Origin: Nocardia niwae NBRC 108934 = DSM 45340
GTDB lineage: Bacteria > Actinomycetota > Actinomycetes > Mycobacteriales > Mycobacteriaceae
Assembly: GCF_001613465.1 (NCBI RefSeq)
Contig: NZ_BDCK01000038.1
Span: forward strand, 1-64,000
Direction of reading: 5' to 3'
DNA: 64,000 bases
Position numbers and translations under genes: made by a program. Below are positions 41,745 to 52,853 of this stretch, piece by piece (within the stretch, counting starts at the first letter, position 1; each line of letters begins with the position of its first letter). Below the pieces are notes generated by a model. It was not told where the DNA came from and did no database searches. It saw only the letters and a list, made by a program, of their open reading frames with translations.

Positions 41745-42649
41745 TATTCGGCACCCTCTTCGTCGGATCGGTCGGAACGGTTACGGATATCGGTGACGAT
41801 AGCCGAGAAGTCCCGTCCGGCATCCGTCTGGTTGAAGCGGTCGTAGATCGCGGCGGCCAGCAACCCGAGCTGCCCGTCGATGTTGTTCTCGCGCAGGGCG
41901 TTCGCGGCGAGGCCCAGGTCCTTCGACATGAGCGCTGTGGCGAAGCCCGGCTGATAGTCGTTGTTGGCCGGGCTGGTCGGCACCGGACCGGGAACCGGAC
42001 AGTAGCTGGTCAGCGCCCAGCTCTGGCCCGATGCCGTGGAGACCACGTCGAAGAACGACTGGTGGCTCAGGCCCAGCTTCTCGCCCAGCACCAGCGACTC
42101 CGACAGCGCGATCATCGACACGCCCAGCAGCATGTTGTTGCAGATCTTCGCGGCCTGCCCGACGCCGGAGCCGCCACAGTGCACCACCTTGCCGCCCATC
42201 ACCTCGAGCACCGGCAGCGCGGCGGCGAAGTCCTCGGCGGCCCCGCCGACCATGAAGGTCAGCGTGCCCGCCGCCGCGCCGGCGACCCCACCGGAGACCG
42301 GTGCGTCCAGCGCCCGGTGCCCGGCGGCGACGGCGCGTTCGGCCGCGGCCTTGGCGTCGGCCACGTCGATGGTGGAGCAGTCGATGAACAGCGTGCCCGT
42401 CGCGGCGGCCGCGAGCAGCTCGGCGTACACGTCGAGGACGAGTTTGCCGTTGGGCAGCATGGTGATCACGATGTCGGCCGCGGCGGCCTCGGCAGCCGAA
42501 CCGGCCACCGTCGCGCCGTCGCGCTGCGCCTGTTCCCGCGCCGCTGGCACCGGGTCGAAGGCGAGCACCTCGTAGCCCGCCCGCACCAGGTTGGCCGCCA
42601 TCGGCGCGCCCATGTGGCCGAGGCCGAGGAATCCGATTCGCTTGCTCAT
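41744..42649 (-). CDS. mmsB: 3-hydroxyisobutyrate dehydrogenase
   Basis: It oxidises 3-hydroxyisobutyrate to methylmalonate semialdehyde with NAD+. The 301-residue protein has the N-terminal Rossmann motif [13 protein letters not shown], the substrate-site [11 protein letters not shown] and the catalytic lysine block [13 protein letters not shown] at 42649 overlaps the stop of the preceding hydrolase gene by one base (TGATG), so the two are coupled. Confidence 0.95.
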   Translation of the reverse strand: MSKRIGFLGLGHMGAPMAANLVRAGYEVLAFDPVPAAREQAQRDGATVAGSAAEAAAADIVITMLPNGKLVLDVYAELLAAAATGTLFIDCSTIDVADAKAAAERAVAAGHRALDAPVSGGVAGAAAGTLTFMVGGAAEDFAAALPVLEVMGGKVVHCGGSGVGQAAKICNNMLLGVSMIALSESLVLGEKLGLSHQSFFDVVSTASGQSWALTSYCPVPGPVPTSPANNDYQPGFATALMSKDLGLAANALRENNIDGQLGLLAAAIYDRFNQTDAGRDFSAIVTDIRNRSDRSDEEGAE

Positions 42650-43728
42650 CACGCCACCTCCGGGGTCGCCAGACCCAGCTCTCGATCGCCCAGCTCGGCG
42701 AAGTACGCGTCCACCTGCGCGCCCGTGACCGCCTCCAGCGTCGCGGGCGACCATTGCGGGTTGCGGTCCTTGTCGATCACCTGCGCGCGGATGCCCTCGA
42801 CCAGATCGTGCGACGACAGCGACGCGATGGAGACCCGATACTCCTCGTTCAGCACCGCCTCCAGGCTCGGCGCGGTGCGCGCCGCACGCAGCGAGCGCAG
42901 CGTGACCTTCAGCGCCACCGGGGATTTCGCCAGGATCTCGGTGGCCGCCACCCGCGCCTCGGGAGCCTCGTGCGCCTGCAGCCGCGCGACGATCTCCTCC
43001 ACGGAATCGGCTCCGTAGCAGGCATCGATCCAGCTCCGCCCGGCGGCGAGCGCGGAATCCGGTGCGTCCGTGGCGAACTTGGCGATCGCGATGTCGGCGC
43101 TCTCCGTGCGCAGCGTCTCCAGCAGGGCGGGCAGATCCTCGGAGGCGACGAAGTAGTCGGCGAAGCCCGCCGCGATGGCGTCGCCCGCGCCCATGCGCGC
43201 GGTGGTCAGCGCGACGTGCGTGCCGATCTCCCCCGGGGTACGCGCCAGCAGGTAGGTGCCGCCGACGTCCGGGACGAAGCCGATGCCCACCTCGGGCATG
43301 CCGATCTTGGACCGCTCGGTGACGATGCGGTGGCTGCCGTGCCCGGAGAGCCCGACGCCGCCGCCCATCACGATGCCGTCCATGATCACCACATACGGCT
43401 TCCGGTAGCGGCCGATCAAGGCGTTGAGGATGTACTCGTCGCGCCAGAATCGACCGGTGGCCGAATCGGCGGTATTCGCACCGCTTTTCGCGTCCGCGTG
43501 GATGGCGACGATGTCACCGCCGGCGCACAGGCCGCGCTCCCCCGCGCCGGTGACGACCACGGTGCGCACCGCGTCGTCCTCGGCCCACGCGCGCAACGCG
43601 TCGGTGATGGCAAGGGCCATCGAGTGATTCAGCGCGTTGATGGCCTTGGGCCGGTTCAGCGTGATCAGGCCGAGCCCGTCACGCTGTTCGAGAAGAACTT
43701 CTGCTTCGCTCATGCTCTGTCCGCTCAT
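42649..43728 (-). CDS. 3-hydroxyisobutyryl-CoA hydrolase
   Basis: This crotonase-superfamily enzyme of 359 residues releases free 3-hydroxyisobutyrate from its CoA ester. It is longer than hydratases and carries the HIBCH features GERGLCAGGDIVAIH, MDGIVMGGGVGLS, PEVGIGFVPDVGGTYLL and the final NPQWSPATLEAV block. ATG at 43728 overlaps the acyl-CoA dehydrogenase stop as ATGA; a second ATG at 43713 is possible. Its product feeds MmsB. Confidence 0.94.
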   Translation of the reverse strand: MSGQSMSEAEVLLEQRDGLGLITLNRPKAINALNHSMALAITDALRAWAEDDAVRTVVVTGAGERGLCAGGDIVAIHADAKSGANTADSATGRFWRDEYILNALIGRYRKPYVVIMDGIVMGGGVGLSGHGSHRIVTERSKIGMPEVGIGFVPDVGGTYLLARTPGEIGTHVALTTARMGAGDAIAAGFADYFVASEDLPALLETLRTESADIAIAKFATDAPDSALAAGRSWIDACYGADSVEEIVARLQAHEAPEARVAATEILAKSPVALKVTLRSLRAARTAPSLEAVLNEEYRVSIASLSSHDLVEGIRAQVIDKDRNPQWSPATLEAVTGAQVDAYFAELGDRELGLATPEVA

Positions 43729-44864
43729 GCCGCTCCTACCAGCGAGCGGGCGACGACCACCCGCATGATTTCGTTGGTGCCCTCGAGGATCTGGTGCACC
43801 CGCAGATCCCGGACGATCTTCTCCAGGCCGTATTCGGCCAGGTAGCCGTATCCGCCGTGCAGTTGCAGGGCCTTGTTGGCCACCTCGAAGCCCGCGTCGG
43901 TGGCGAAGCGCTTCGCCATCGCGCACAGCTCCACCTTGTCCGGCGCGTCGGCGTCCAGCGCCGCGGCGGCCCGCCACAGCAGCGTGCGGGCAGCCTCCAA
44001 TTCGATGCGCATATCGGCGAGTTCGAATTGCAGCGCCTGGTTGCGCAGCAGCGGTTTGCCGAACGCGTGCCGCTCGGCGAGGTAGGGCACCGTCTTGTCC
44101 AGCGCCGCCTGCGCGCCGCCGACCGAGCACGCGGCGATATTGAGCCGGCCGCCGTTGAGCCCGTTCATCGCGATGCGGAACCCATCGCCCTCCGCGCCGA
44201 GCAGATTGGCCGCCGGAACCCGGGCATCGGTGAAGATCACCTGACGGGTCGGTTGCGCGTTCCAGCCCATCTTCTTCTCGTTGGCGCCGACCGAGACGCC
44301 CGGCGTGTCGGCGGGCACGATGAACGCCGAGATCCCGCGCGCCCCCGCGTCGCCGGTCCGCGCCATGACGACGTAGACGTCGGTGGCGCCCGCACCGGAG
44401 ATGAACTGCTTTGCGCCGTTGAAGACGTAGTCGTCACCGTCGCGAACGGCTTTGGTGCTCAACGCCGCCGCGTCGGAGCCGACGCCCGGCTCGGTGAGCG
44501 CGTAACTGGCCAGAAGTTCCATCGCGGTCAGCCGGGGCAGCCAGCGGTGGCGCTGGTCGTCGTCGCCGTAGCGGTCGATCATCCACGCCGCCATATTGTG
44601 GATGGAGATGTAGGCGGCGATCGCCGGGCAGCCGGTGGAGAGTTGCTCGAAGATGCGCACGGCGTCGAGCCTGCGCAGCCCGGAACCGCCCACATCCTCG
44701 CGCACGTAGATGCCACCCAGGCCCAGGGGGCCCGCCTTGCGCAGGACGTCCACCGGGAAATGCTTCTGCTCGTCCCATTCCAGCGCGTTCGGGGCGAGGA
44801 ATTCGTCGGCGAAGCCGCGCGCGGTGTCGCGGATCGCCTTCTCGTCGTCGTCGAGTGCGAACAT
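43725..44864 (-). CDS. Acyl-CoA dehydrogenase, probably isobutyryl-CoA dehydrogenase
   Basis: This FAD enzyme of 379 residues introduces the 2,3 double bond. Family signatures are YALTEPGVGSDAAAL, the FAD-binding QFISGAGATDVYVV region, and the C-terminal LHGGYGYLAEYGLEKIVRDLR with catalytic-Glu segment QILEGTNEIMRVV. Its place in the mmsA operon points to isobutyryl-CoA as substrate. ATG at 44864 follows the mmsA stop by five bases. Confidence 0.93.
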   Translation of the reverse strand: MFALDDDEKAIRDTARGFADEFLAPNALEWDEQKHFPVDVLRKAGPLGLGGIYVREDVGGSGLRRLDAVRIFEQLSTGCPAIAAYISIHNMAAWMIDRYGDDDQRHRWLPRLTAMELLASYALTEPGVGSDAAALSTKAVRDGDDYVFNGAKQFISGAGATDVYVVMARTGDAGARGISAFIVPADTPGVSVGANEKKMGWNAQPTRQVIFTDARVPAANLLGAEGDGFRIAMNGLNGGRLNIAACSVGGAQAALDKTVPYLAERHAFGKPLLRNQALQFELADMRIELEAARTLLWRAAAALDADAPDKVELCAMAKRFATDAGFEVANKALQLHGGYGYLAEYGLEKIVRDLRVHQILEGTNEIMRVVVARSLVGAA

Positions 44865-44869
44865 CCGCG

Positions 44870-46369
<1,500 letters not shown>

Positions 46370-46421
46370 GCCAGTCCTGTTCTCGTAGCGATCGGGACAC
46401 CGCGGTGCGGTATGCGGTCAT

Positions 46422-46450
46422 CCTATAGTTGGACGTCCAAGTATCGGCAA
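46422..46450 (-). promoter_or_regulatory. mmsA operon promoter with operator in the spacer
   Basis: On the minus strand, -35 TTGCCG (plus-strand 46445-46450), a 17-bp spacer and -10 TATAGG (46422-46427) lie 53 bases before mmsA. The spacer contains the perfect 12-bp palindrome TTGGACGTCCAA (46429-46440). Positions 46427-46447 match 47896-47916 upstream of icmF at 19 of 21 bases. An operator between -35 and -10 is a classic repressor site. Confidence 0.65.
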
Positions 46451-46584
46451 TGCCGCGGGGCCGATGTGATTCATCCCACGCCTTCGCCCACAGAGGTAGC
46501 CGAGCCGGACATCCCTGATCCGGTGCGACCGCCCGATGGCCGCGTGCGCGGATCGGTGTAGCCACGGTTCGTTCAGTTCCCTGC

Positions 46585-47568
46585 CTACGGCTTCGGCACG
46601 GGAACAGCCGGATCGGCTTCCTTCTCCCGCCGCGGTCGCGCCAACCGGAACGCGCCCAACCCGAGCGTGATCGCGCCGATCGCCACGACCACCCCCGCCG
46701 CGCCGAGCGAGTCGCCGGTCCATTCCGAGACCGCCTCCCCCGCCGCCACCGCGATGGCCACACCGCCCCCGACCACGAGCACCGCCGACCGCCGAGCGGC
46801 GTACAGCGCGAAGCAGACCACCGCGATCAGAGCCGTGATCCCGTAGGCCCAGATCCGGCCGTCGATGTCGAGTGTCTGCGCGGCCGCGACGGAGGTGACG
46901 ATCGCGATCAGGTATCCGATCCGGAGGTCCACGAGGGCGCCGATCCCGGCCAGCGCGAACCACGCGCCACCGAGCAGCAGTACCGCCACGCTGCCCCAGG
47001 TGTCATCGAGACCGATCACTTCGGTGAGGATCCCCGCGACGGCCGCGGGCACGAAGCAAGCGCAGACCAGCATTCCGATCACCGAGGGCAGCGCCAGGTA
47101 ACCGAGTACGGAAATCAACGCTCCCGCCACACAGGCGAACACCCACGCGGCATCGGTGCTCGCGTGCTCGAGCGCGGTGCCGACGGACCCGGCGAGCGCG
47201 ACCGATCCGAGGGCGAAGAGGACGGCCGCCAGCCTCGCGCGCGCACTGTTCGCGCTCGCGCGACCGGTCGGCACACCCGCGAGCAGAACGCCCCCGAGCA
47301 GCAGACCGGCCGACACGACGGCGAGCACTCCCACTCGGACCGGCCGGTCGAGCGCGTCCCAGGACGAGGCCGCGACGAGGGCGATCCCGCCGAACAGCAA
47401 ACCGGCGCCGACATACGAGGCGATCTCGGCGAGCACTTTCCCGCGCGCCACCGCCGCCGCCCGCTCGACGGCGAGCGCCGTGAGCACCGCGTCGGCCTGA
47501 TCGCGGGTCAGCACGCGCTCGGCGACCAGCCGCCCTACCGCGGCTTCCGCCCTGTCGTCGCTCACCAT
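46585..47568 (-). CDS. DUF2157-type integral membrane protein
   Basis: This 327-residue protein has an N-terminal cytoplasmic helix pair (RLVAERVLTRDQADAVL) followed by about ten short hydrophobic segments rich in Gly, Ala, Val and Leu, and a charged Pro-rich tail. The arrangement is that of DUF2157 membrane proteins. The function is unknown. It lies between the mmsA and icmF promoters but reads away from icmF and toward the mmsA upstream region. The start at 47568 is plausible but not confirmed by a strong ribosome site. Confidence 0.75.
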   Translation of the reverse strand: MVSDDRAEAAVGRLVAERVLTRDQADAVLTALAVERAAAVARGKVLAEIASYVGAGLLFGGIALVAASSWDALDRPVRVGVLAVVSAGLLLGGVLLAGVPTGRASANSARARLAAVLFALGSVALAGSVGTALEHASTDAAWVFACVAGALISVLGYLALPSVIGMLVCACFVPAAVAGILTEVIGLDDTWGSVAVLLLGGAWFALAGIGALVDLRIGYLIAIVTSVAAAQTLDIDGRIWAYGITALIAVVCFALYAARRSAVLVVGGGVAIAVAAGEAVSEWTGDSLGAAGVVVAIGAITLGLGAFRLARPRREKEADPAVPVPKP

Positions 47569-47944
47569 GGGCCCAGTATGTCCGAGTCGGCCGTTATGAC
47601 AACAGAATCGGCCGGAGCGAGGTATCGCGCACGGGCGTCGCCGTCCGATCCACCCGGCCCGCGACGGTCCCCGCCGGAATGCCCGCCGCTACGAGGCCCA
47701 GCGCCGTGGCCTGCCGCGACGGTCGACCGGAACGCGCCGAACTCGTCGCGGCGAAAGGCGCGCACCCAGCCGGGTGTGCGCCTTCGACGTCGACCGCCAC
47801 CGAATCCGCCGGCGGTTGACACGAACCGGCACAGCAGCACGGCGCGAACCACCCGGCGGCGACGCTGGCGATGTGATCGCCGTCACCGTACGATTAGTTT
47901 GACGTCCTAGTATCGGGCGACAATGGAATCCCGAGAGGAATCCC
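47569..47944. other. Intergenic region upstream of icmF
   Basis: These 376 bases separate divergent genes. They contain the icmF promoter/operator (47889-47916). On the minus strand, two short overlapping frames (47562-47852 and 47594-47800) are open but match nothing I know. One of them overlaps the start of the DUF2157 gene, so I do not call them genes. Confidence 0.4.
47889..47916 (+). promoter_or_regulatory. icmF promoter -10 and operator
   Basis: A good -10 TACGAT at 47889-47894 (the -35 TGGCGA at 47866-47871 is weak) is followed at once by the element at 47896-47916. That element has core TTTGACGTCCTA and tail AGTATCGG, and is the near-copy of the one in the mmsA promoter. Here it would cover the transcription start, blocking initiation when bound. 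Confidence 0.55.
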
Positions 47945-50900
47945 GTGGCCGACAGCAGCGCGCTCTACCCACCCACCCACCCCGTTCGTTTCGTCACCTC
48001 GGCGGCCCTGTTCGACGGGCACGACGCGGCGATCAACATCATGCGCCGCATCTTGCAGAGCCAAGGCGCGGAAGTGATCCACCTCGGCCACAATCGCTCG
48101 GTCAGCGAGGTCGTCGACGCAGTGCTCACCGAGGACGCGCAGGGCGTCGCGGTGAGCTCCTACCAGGGCGGACATGTCGAGTACTTCGAATACCTCGCCG
48201 ACGCACTGCGGAAGGCCGGGGCCGGGCACGTGCGGATCTTCGGCGGCGGCGGTGGCGTGATCGTAGCGGAGGAGATCGCGCGACTGGCCGAAGCGGGCGT
48301 GACCATCTTCTCCCCCGAGGACGGCCAGCGACTCGGCCTGCCCGGCATGATCAACCAGCTGATCCGCGCCTGCGACATCGACCTCGCGGCCGAGCCTCCG
48401 GCGCCCGACGCGGTGCTCGCCGGCGAACGCGCCGCCTTGGCGCGCGTCATCACCTGCCTGCAAGCGGACGCGCTGCCGGAGGCCGACCGGCGGAAGCTGA
48501 CCGAGGCCGCGTCGGCGCGGACCGTGCCGGTGCTCGGCATCACCGGTACCGGCGGCTCCGGGAAGTCCTCGCTCACCGACGAATTGGTGCGCCGATTGCG
48601 TTCGGATCAGCAGGACAAGGTGCGGGTCGCGATTCTCGCGGTGGACCCCACCCGGCGGCGCGGGGGCGGTGCGCTGCTCGGTGACCGCATCCGGATGAAC
48701 GCCCTCGACGGCGATCACGTCTTCTTCCGCTCGCTGGCCACCCGCGGTGGACACGAACTGCCGGACAACATCGATCTCATCGTGACCGCCTGCAAGGCAG
48801 CGGGATACGACCTGGTCATCCTGGAGACGCCCGGCATCGGTCAGGGTGACGCCGCGGTGACCGACCACGTCGACGTATCGATGTACGTGATGACGCCCGA
48901 GTTCGGCGCCGCCTCCCAGCTGGAGAAAATCGACATGCTGGACTACGCGGACGTGGTGGCGATCAACAAGTTCGAGCGCCGCGGCGCCGCGGACGCGCTG
49001 CGCGACGTGGCCAGGCAGTTGATCCGCAACCGCGAGGAGTTCCACGCCGCGCCGGAGGACATGCCGGTCTTCGGCACCAGCGCGGCCACGTTCAACGACG
49101 ACGGGGTGACAGCGCTCTACCAGCATCTGACGGGGTTGCTCGCCGGACACGGCCTGCGGCTGGAGCCCGGGGCGCTGCCGCGGGTGGACACCCGCACGTC
49201 CACGCGCTTCGCCCAGCTCATCCCGCCCGCACGGGTGCGCTACCTGGCCGAGATCGCCGAGACCGTGCGCGGTTACCACGCCGAAACCGCAGCCCAGATC
49301 GCCGCCGCGCAACGGGTGCAACGCCTCGAGCAGGTCGCGGCCGAGCTGCCCGGCGACAGCGCGGTCGCCGACCTGGCCGAACGCGCCCGCGCCGACCTGA
49401 CGCCCGCGAACGCCGCGCTGCTGGCCGAGTGGCCCGCGCTGGCCGAGTCCTACCGCGGGGAAGAACAAGTGGTGCGGGTACGGGATCGCGAGATTCACAC
49501 CCCGCTGCGCCGGGAGACGCTGTCCGGCAACTCGATTCCGCGCGTCGCCCTGCCCCGCTGCACCGATCACGGCGAGCTGCTGCGCTTCCTGCGCGCCGAG
49601 CACCTGCCCGGACGGTTCCCGTTCACCGCCGGAGTGTTCCCGTTCAAGCGGGACAACGAGGACCCGGCGCGCATGTTCGCCGGCGAGGGCGATCCGTTCC
49701 GCACCAATCGCCGGTTCAAGGTGCTCAGCGAGCACTCGGACGCGAAAAGGCTGTCCACGGCCTTCGATTCGGTGACGCTCTACGGCCACGATCCCGCGGA
49801 GCGCCCGGACATCTACGGCAAGGTCGGCACCTCGGGCGTGTCGATCGCCTCCCTCGACGACATGAAGGTGCTCTACGACGGCTTCGATCTGACCGCGCCG
49901 ACCACCTCGGTGTCGATGACGATCAACGGCCCCGCGCCGACCATCCTGGCCTACTTCCTGAACACCGCGATCGATCAGTCACTGGATCGCTTCACGGCCG
50001 AGCAGGGGCGGCCGCCGACCGGCGCCGAGGCCGCCGACCTGCGCGCCCGCACGCTGGCCACGGTGCGCGGCACGGTGCAGGCGGACATCCTCAAGGAGGA
50101 CCAGGGCCAGAACACCTGCATCTTCTCCACCGAGTTCAGCCTGCGCATGATGGCCGACATCCAGGAATGGTTCGTGCGCAACGGCGTGCGCAACTTCTAC
50201 TCGGTATCGATCTCCGGCTACCACATCGCCGAGGCGGGCGCGAACCCGATCAGCCAACTGGCCTTCACCCTGGCCAACGGATTCACCTATGTGGAGGCGT
50301 ATCTCGCGCGCGGCATGCACATCGACGACTTCGCGCCGAACCTGTCGTTCTTCTTCTCCAACGGGATGGATCCGGAGTACTCGGTGATCGGCCGCGTGGC
50401 CCGCCGGATCTGGGCCGTCGCCATGCGGGACCGCTACGGCGCCAACGAGCGGTCGCAGAAGCTGAAGTACCACATCCAGACCTCCGGCCGGTCACTGCAC
50501 GCGCAGGAGATGAACTTCAACGACATCCGCACCACGCTGCAGGCGCTGATCGCGATCTACGACAACTGCAACAGCCTGCACACCAACGCCTACGACGAGG
50601 CGGTCACTACACCGACCGAGGAATCGGTGCGCCGGGCGCTGGCCATCCAGCTCATCATCAACCGGGAGTGGGGCGTCGCGATGAACGAGAACCCGCTACA
50701 GGGCAGCTTCCTCGTCGACGAGCTCACCGATCTCGTCGAGGAAGCTGTGCTTGCCGAGTTCGAGCGGATCAGCGAACGCGGCGGCGTGCTCGGCGCGATG
50801 GAGACCGGCTATCAGCGGGGCAAGATCCAGGACGAATCGATGCGCTACGAACAGCGCAAGCACGACGGTTCGCTGCCGATCATCGGCGTGAACACCTTCC

Positions 50901-51163
50901 GCAACTCCCACGACGAGCCGCACCGGGAACTGGAGCTCGCGCGCGGCACCGAAGCGGAGAAGCAGTCCCAGCTGCGGCGGGTACGCGAATTCCAGCAGCG
51001 CAACCGGGACGCCGCCCACGCCGCGCTCGCCCGGCTCGACGCGGTCGCCCGCACCGACGACAACATCTTCGAGGTACTCATGGAGGCCGCGCGGGTGTGC
51101 ACGTTGCAGCAGATCACCGACGCGTTCTTCACCGTCGGCGGGCAGTACCGACGCAACGTGTGA
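47945..51163 (+). CDS. icmF: Fused isobutyryl-CoA mutase (IcmF)
   Basis: This 1072-residue adenosylcobalamin enzyme interconverts isobutyryl-CoA and n-butyryl-CoA. Domains run in order. First is the B12-binding domain (about 14-145) with FDGHDAAINIMRR, where His26 is the cobalt ligand. Next is a MeaI-type G-protein chaperone (about 195-500) with P-loop GTGGSGKSS (201-209), VDPTRRRGGGALLGDRIRMN and NKFERRGA. Last is the mutase barrel (about 510-1072) with FPFTAGVFPFKRD, where Phe stands in place of the Tyr/Arg pair of methylmalonyl-CoA mutase. GTG at 47945 has GAGAGGAA upstream. It is intact and full length. Confidence 0.95.
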   Translation: MADSSALYPPTHPVRFVTSAALFDGHDAAINIMRRILQSQGAEVIHLGHNRSVSEVVDAVLTEDAQGVAVSSYQGGHVEYFEYLADALRKAGAGHVRIFGGGGGVIVAEEIARLAEAGVTIFSPEDGQRLGLPGMINQLIRACDIDLAAEPPAPDAVLAGERAALARVITCLQADALPEADRRKLTEAASARTVPVLGITGTGGSGKSSLTDELVRRLRSDQQDKVRVAILAVDPTRRRGGGALLGDRIRMNALDGDHVFFRSLATRGGHELPDNIDLIVTACKAAGYDLVILETPGIGQGDAAVTDHVDVSMYVMTPEFGAASQLEKIDMLDYADVVAINKFERRGAADALRDVARQLIRNREEFHAAPEDMPVFGTSAATFNDDGVTALYQHLTGLLAGHGLRLEPGALPRVDTRTSTRFAQLIPPARVRYLAEIAETVRGYHAETAAQIAAAQRVQRLEQVAAELPGDSAVADLAERARADLTPANAALLAEWPALAESYRGEEQVVRVRDREIHTPLRRETLSGNSIPRVALPRCTDHGELLRFLRAEHLPGRFPFTAGVFPFKRDNEDPARMFAGEGDPFRTNRRFKVLSEHSDAKRLSTAFDSVTLYGHDPAERPDIYGKVGTSGVSIASLDDMKVLYDGFDLTAPTTSVSMTINGPAPTILAYFLNTAIDQSLDRFTAEQGRPPTGAEAADLRARTLATVRGTVQADILKEDQGQNTCIFSTEFSLRMMADIQEWFVRNGVRNFYSVSISGYHIAEAGANPISQLAFTLANGFTYVEAYLARGMHIDDFAPNLSFFFSNGMDPEYSVIGRVARRIWAVAMRDRYGANERSQKLKYHIQTSGRSLHAQEMNFNDIRTTLQALIAIYDNCNSLHTNAYDEAVTTPTEESVRRALAIQLIINREWGVAMNENPLQGSFLVDELTDLVEEAVLAEFERISERGGVLGAMETGYQRGKIQDESMRYEQRKHDGSLPIIGVNTFRNSHDEPHRELELARGTEAEKQSQLRRVREFQQRNRDAAHAALARLDAVARTDDNIFEVLMEAARVCTLQQITDAFFTVGGQYRRNV

Positions 51164-51333
51164 GCCGGTCGTTCGCGTCCGCATCCGCGGCGGGCGCGGT
51201 CGGCGTCCCGGTATGCCCGGCCAGCGCTCGCGGGCCGGGTCCCCGCACGGATCCGGCGGACCCCGTCGCGGATTCCCGGCCTGCCGCGCACGGGCATGTG
51301 ACAATCGCCGAGCAAACCTTCGGCGCGGTTGGG

Positions 51334-52413
51334 ATGGCAGACATGGACCTTTCGGGTATTCGGATCATCGACGCACACATCCACCAGTGGGACCCGTTCA
51401 CCACACCGCGAGATTTCAGCGGGTTGGCGAAACTGTTCCGGCTGCTGCCGATTCCGGTGGACGCGGCGAAACGCCTCGCTCCCCGGCGGGATCGCGAGTT
51501 CGTCGGAGACCCGGTCGCCTACCTGCGGCCCTACCTGCCGTTCGACTACCGCGCCGACGCCGGGAACGCGCCGATCGAGCTCGTCGCGCACATCGAGGTC
51601 GAATGGTCGCAGCCGGGACCGCTGGGGAAGGCCGGGGAGACCGCCTGGGTGGCCGGGCTGCCGCTGGAGACGGCGCCGCGGCTCGGCGCGATCCTGGCGG
51701 GCGGCGATCCGGCGGACCCGGGGTTCGCGCAGTTGCTCGACGCGCACGCCGCGGCGTCACCGCTGCTGCGCGGTATCCGCACCATGGTCGCCCACCACCC
51801 CGATCCGGGCGTGCGATCGTTCACCGACGCTCCCGGCAAGCTCACCACCAAGGAATTCCTGGACGGCTTCGCACACCTGGCCGAGCGCGGCCTGTCGTTC
51901 GAGGCGTGGGTGTACTCGCACGCCATTCCCGACGTCACCGCGCTGGCCGAGCGCTATCCCGAGGTACCGATCGTGCTGAACCACCTCGGCACGCCCGCAG
52001 GAATCTTCGGCGGGGTCGGCAAACACACCGGCACCAACCCCGGGCTGCGCAGGCAGCTGCTGGTGCGGTGGCGCGACGACCTCGCCGCGGTGGCCGCGCG
52101 CCCGAACGTGGTCGCGAAGGTGAGCGGGCTGATGATGCCGATCCTCGGCCACCCGATCCCACCGCGCGGCACGTCGACACCTCTGCCGCAGCTGCTCGAC
52201 CGCATCGGCCCGCTGGTCGAGCACGCGCTGGACGTCTTCGGCGCCGACCGTCTCATCTGGGGTTCCAATTTCCCCGTGGACAAGCCGGTCACCAGCATCG
52301 CCGACAGCATCGAGGCCATCGCGACCGCCGTCACCGGTCACGGCGGCGGACGGACGGAACTCGAGCAGGTCTTCCGCGCCACCGCGCAGCGCGTGTACCG
52401 GATCGCGGACTGA
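51334..52413 (+). CDS. Amidohydrolase-family (amidohydro-rel) protein
   Basis: This 359-residue TIM-barrel metal-dependent hydrolase is of the 2-pyrone-4,6-dicarboxylate lactonase / L-fuconolactonase type. The first metal site is IIDAHIHQWDP, a later His is in VLNHLGTPAG, and the catalytic Asp region is LIWGSNFPVDKP. The natural substrate, probably a lactone or carboxylic acid, cannot be told. ATG at 51334 or 51343; the second has GGGATGG at better spacing. It follows icmF by 170 bases in the same direction. Confidence 0.87.
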   Translation: MADMDLSGIRIIDAHIHQWDPFTTPRDFSGLAKLFRLLPIPVDAAKRLAPRRDREFVGDPVAYLRPYLPFDYRADAGNAPIELVAHIEVEWSQPGPLGKAGETAWVAGLPLETAPRLGAILAGGDPADPGFAQLLDAHAAASPLLRGIRTMVAHHPDPGVRSFTDAPGKLTTKEFLDGFAHLAERGLSFEAWVYSHAIPDVTALAERYPEVPIVLNHLGTPAGIFGGVGKHTGTNPGLRRQLLVRWRDDLAAVAARPNVVAKVSGLMMPILGHPIPPRGTSTPLPQLLDRIGPLVEHALDVFGADRLIWGSNFPVDKPVTSIADSIEAIATAVTGHGGGRTELEQVFRATAQRVYRIAD

Positions 52414-52448
52414 CCCGGGTGTCGGTGCCCGGGGCTAACATTCGCCGC

Positions 52449-52853
52449 GTGAAAGCCACCGGCACGTTCTCCGTGAGTTCCTTCGTCCCGACCGAGGTGG
52501 TGCCCGATCCCACGATCACCACCGCGTTGCCGGTCGGCGTCGCCCTCATCGCCAAGCAATTCAGCGGCGCGATCGAAGGCCGCTCGTCCACCGTGTTCAC
52601 CGCCGCGTTCGACCAGGCCACCGGTGTGGGCAGCTACACCGCGATGGAGTCGTTCGAGGGCGCGCTCGACGGCGTCGCGGGCACCTTCAACTTCCTGCAC
52701 GTCGCGAGCACCAGCGGGGCCGACCGCACGAACGAATTCTGCGTCATCGTGCCCGGCAGCGGCACCGGCGACCTCGCCGGTATCACGGGCACGGGCGGAC
52801 TGCGGGTGGACGACGACGGCACACACCACCTGTGGTTCGACTACGATTTGTGA
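52449..52853 (+). CDS. DUF3224 family protein
   Basis: This 134-residue beta-rich protein matches DUF3224 (allene-oxide-cyclase-like barrel): KATGTFSVSSF at the start, GSYTAMESFEGALDGVAGTFNFLH in the middle, and GTGDLAGITGTGGLRVDDDGTHHLWFDYDL at the end. The function is unknown. The start is GTG at 52449. The last 13 bases overlap the 3' end of the convergent gene at 52841. Confidence 0.85.
   Translation: MKATGTFSVSSFVPTEVVPDPTITTALPVGVALIAKQFSGAIEGRSSTVFTAAFDQATGVGSYTAMESFEGALDGVAGTFNFLHVASTSGADRTNEFCVIVPGSGTGDLAGITGTGGLRVDDDGTHHLWFDYDL

Noticed and set aside
47562-47852. Two short minus-strand frames between the DUF2157 gene and icmF
   Set aside because: No ribosome site, no recognisable motif, and overlap with the DUF2157 start.
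51213-52853. Plus-strand 546-codon frame overlapping the amidohydrolase and running into the DUF3224 gene
   Set aside because: Only its last 134 codons (from GTG 52449) match a family; the rest is out of frame with the amidohydrolase.
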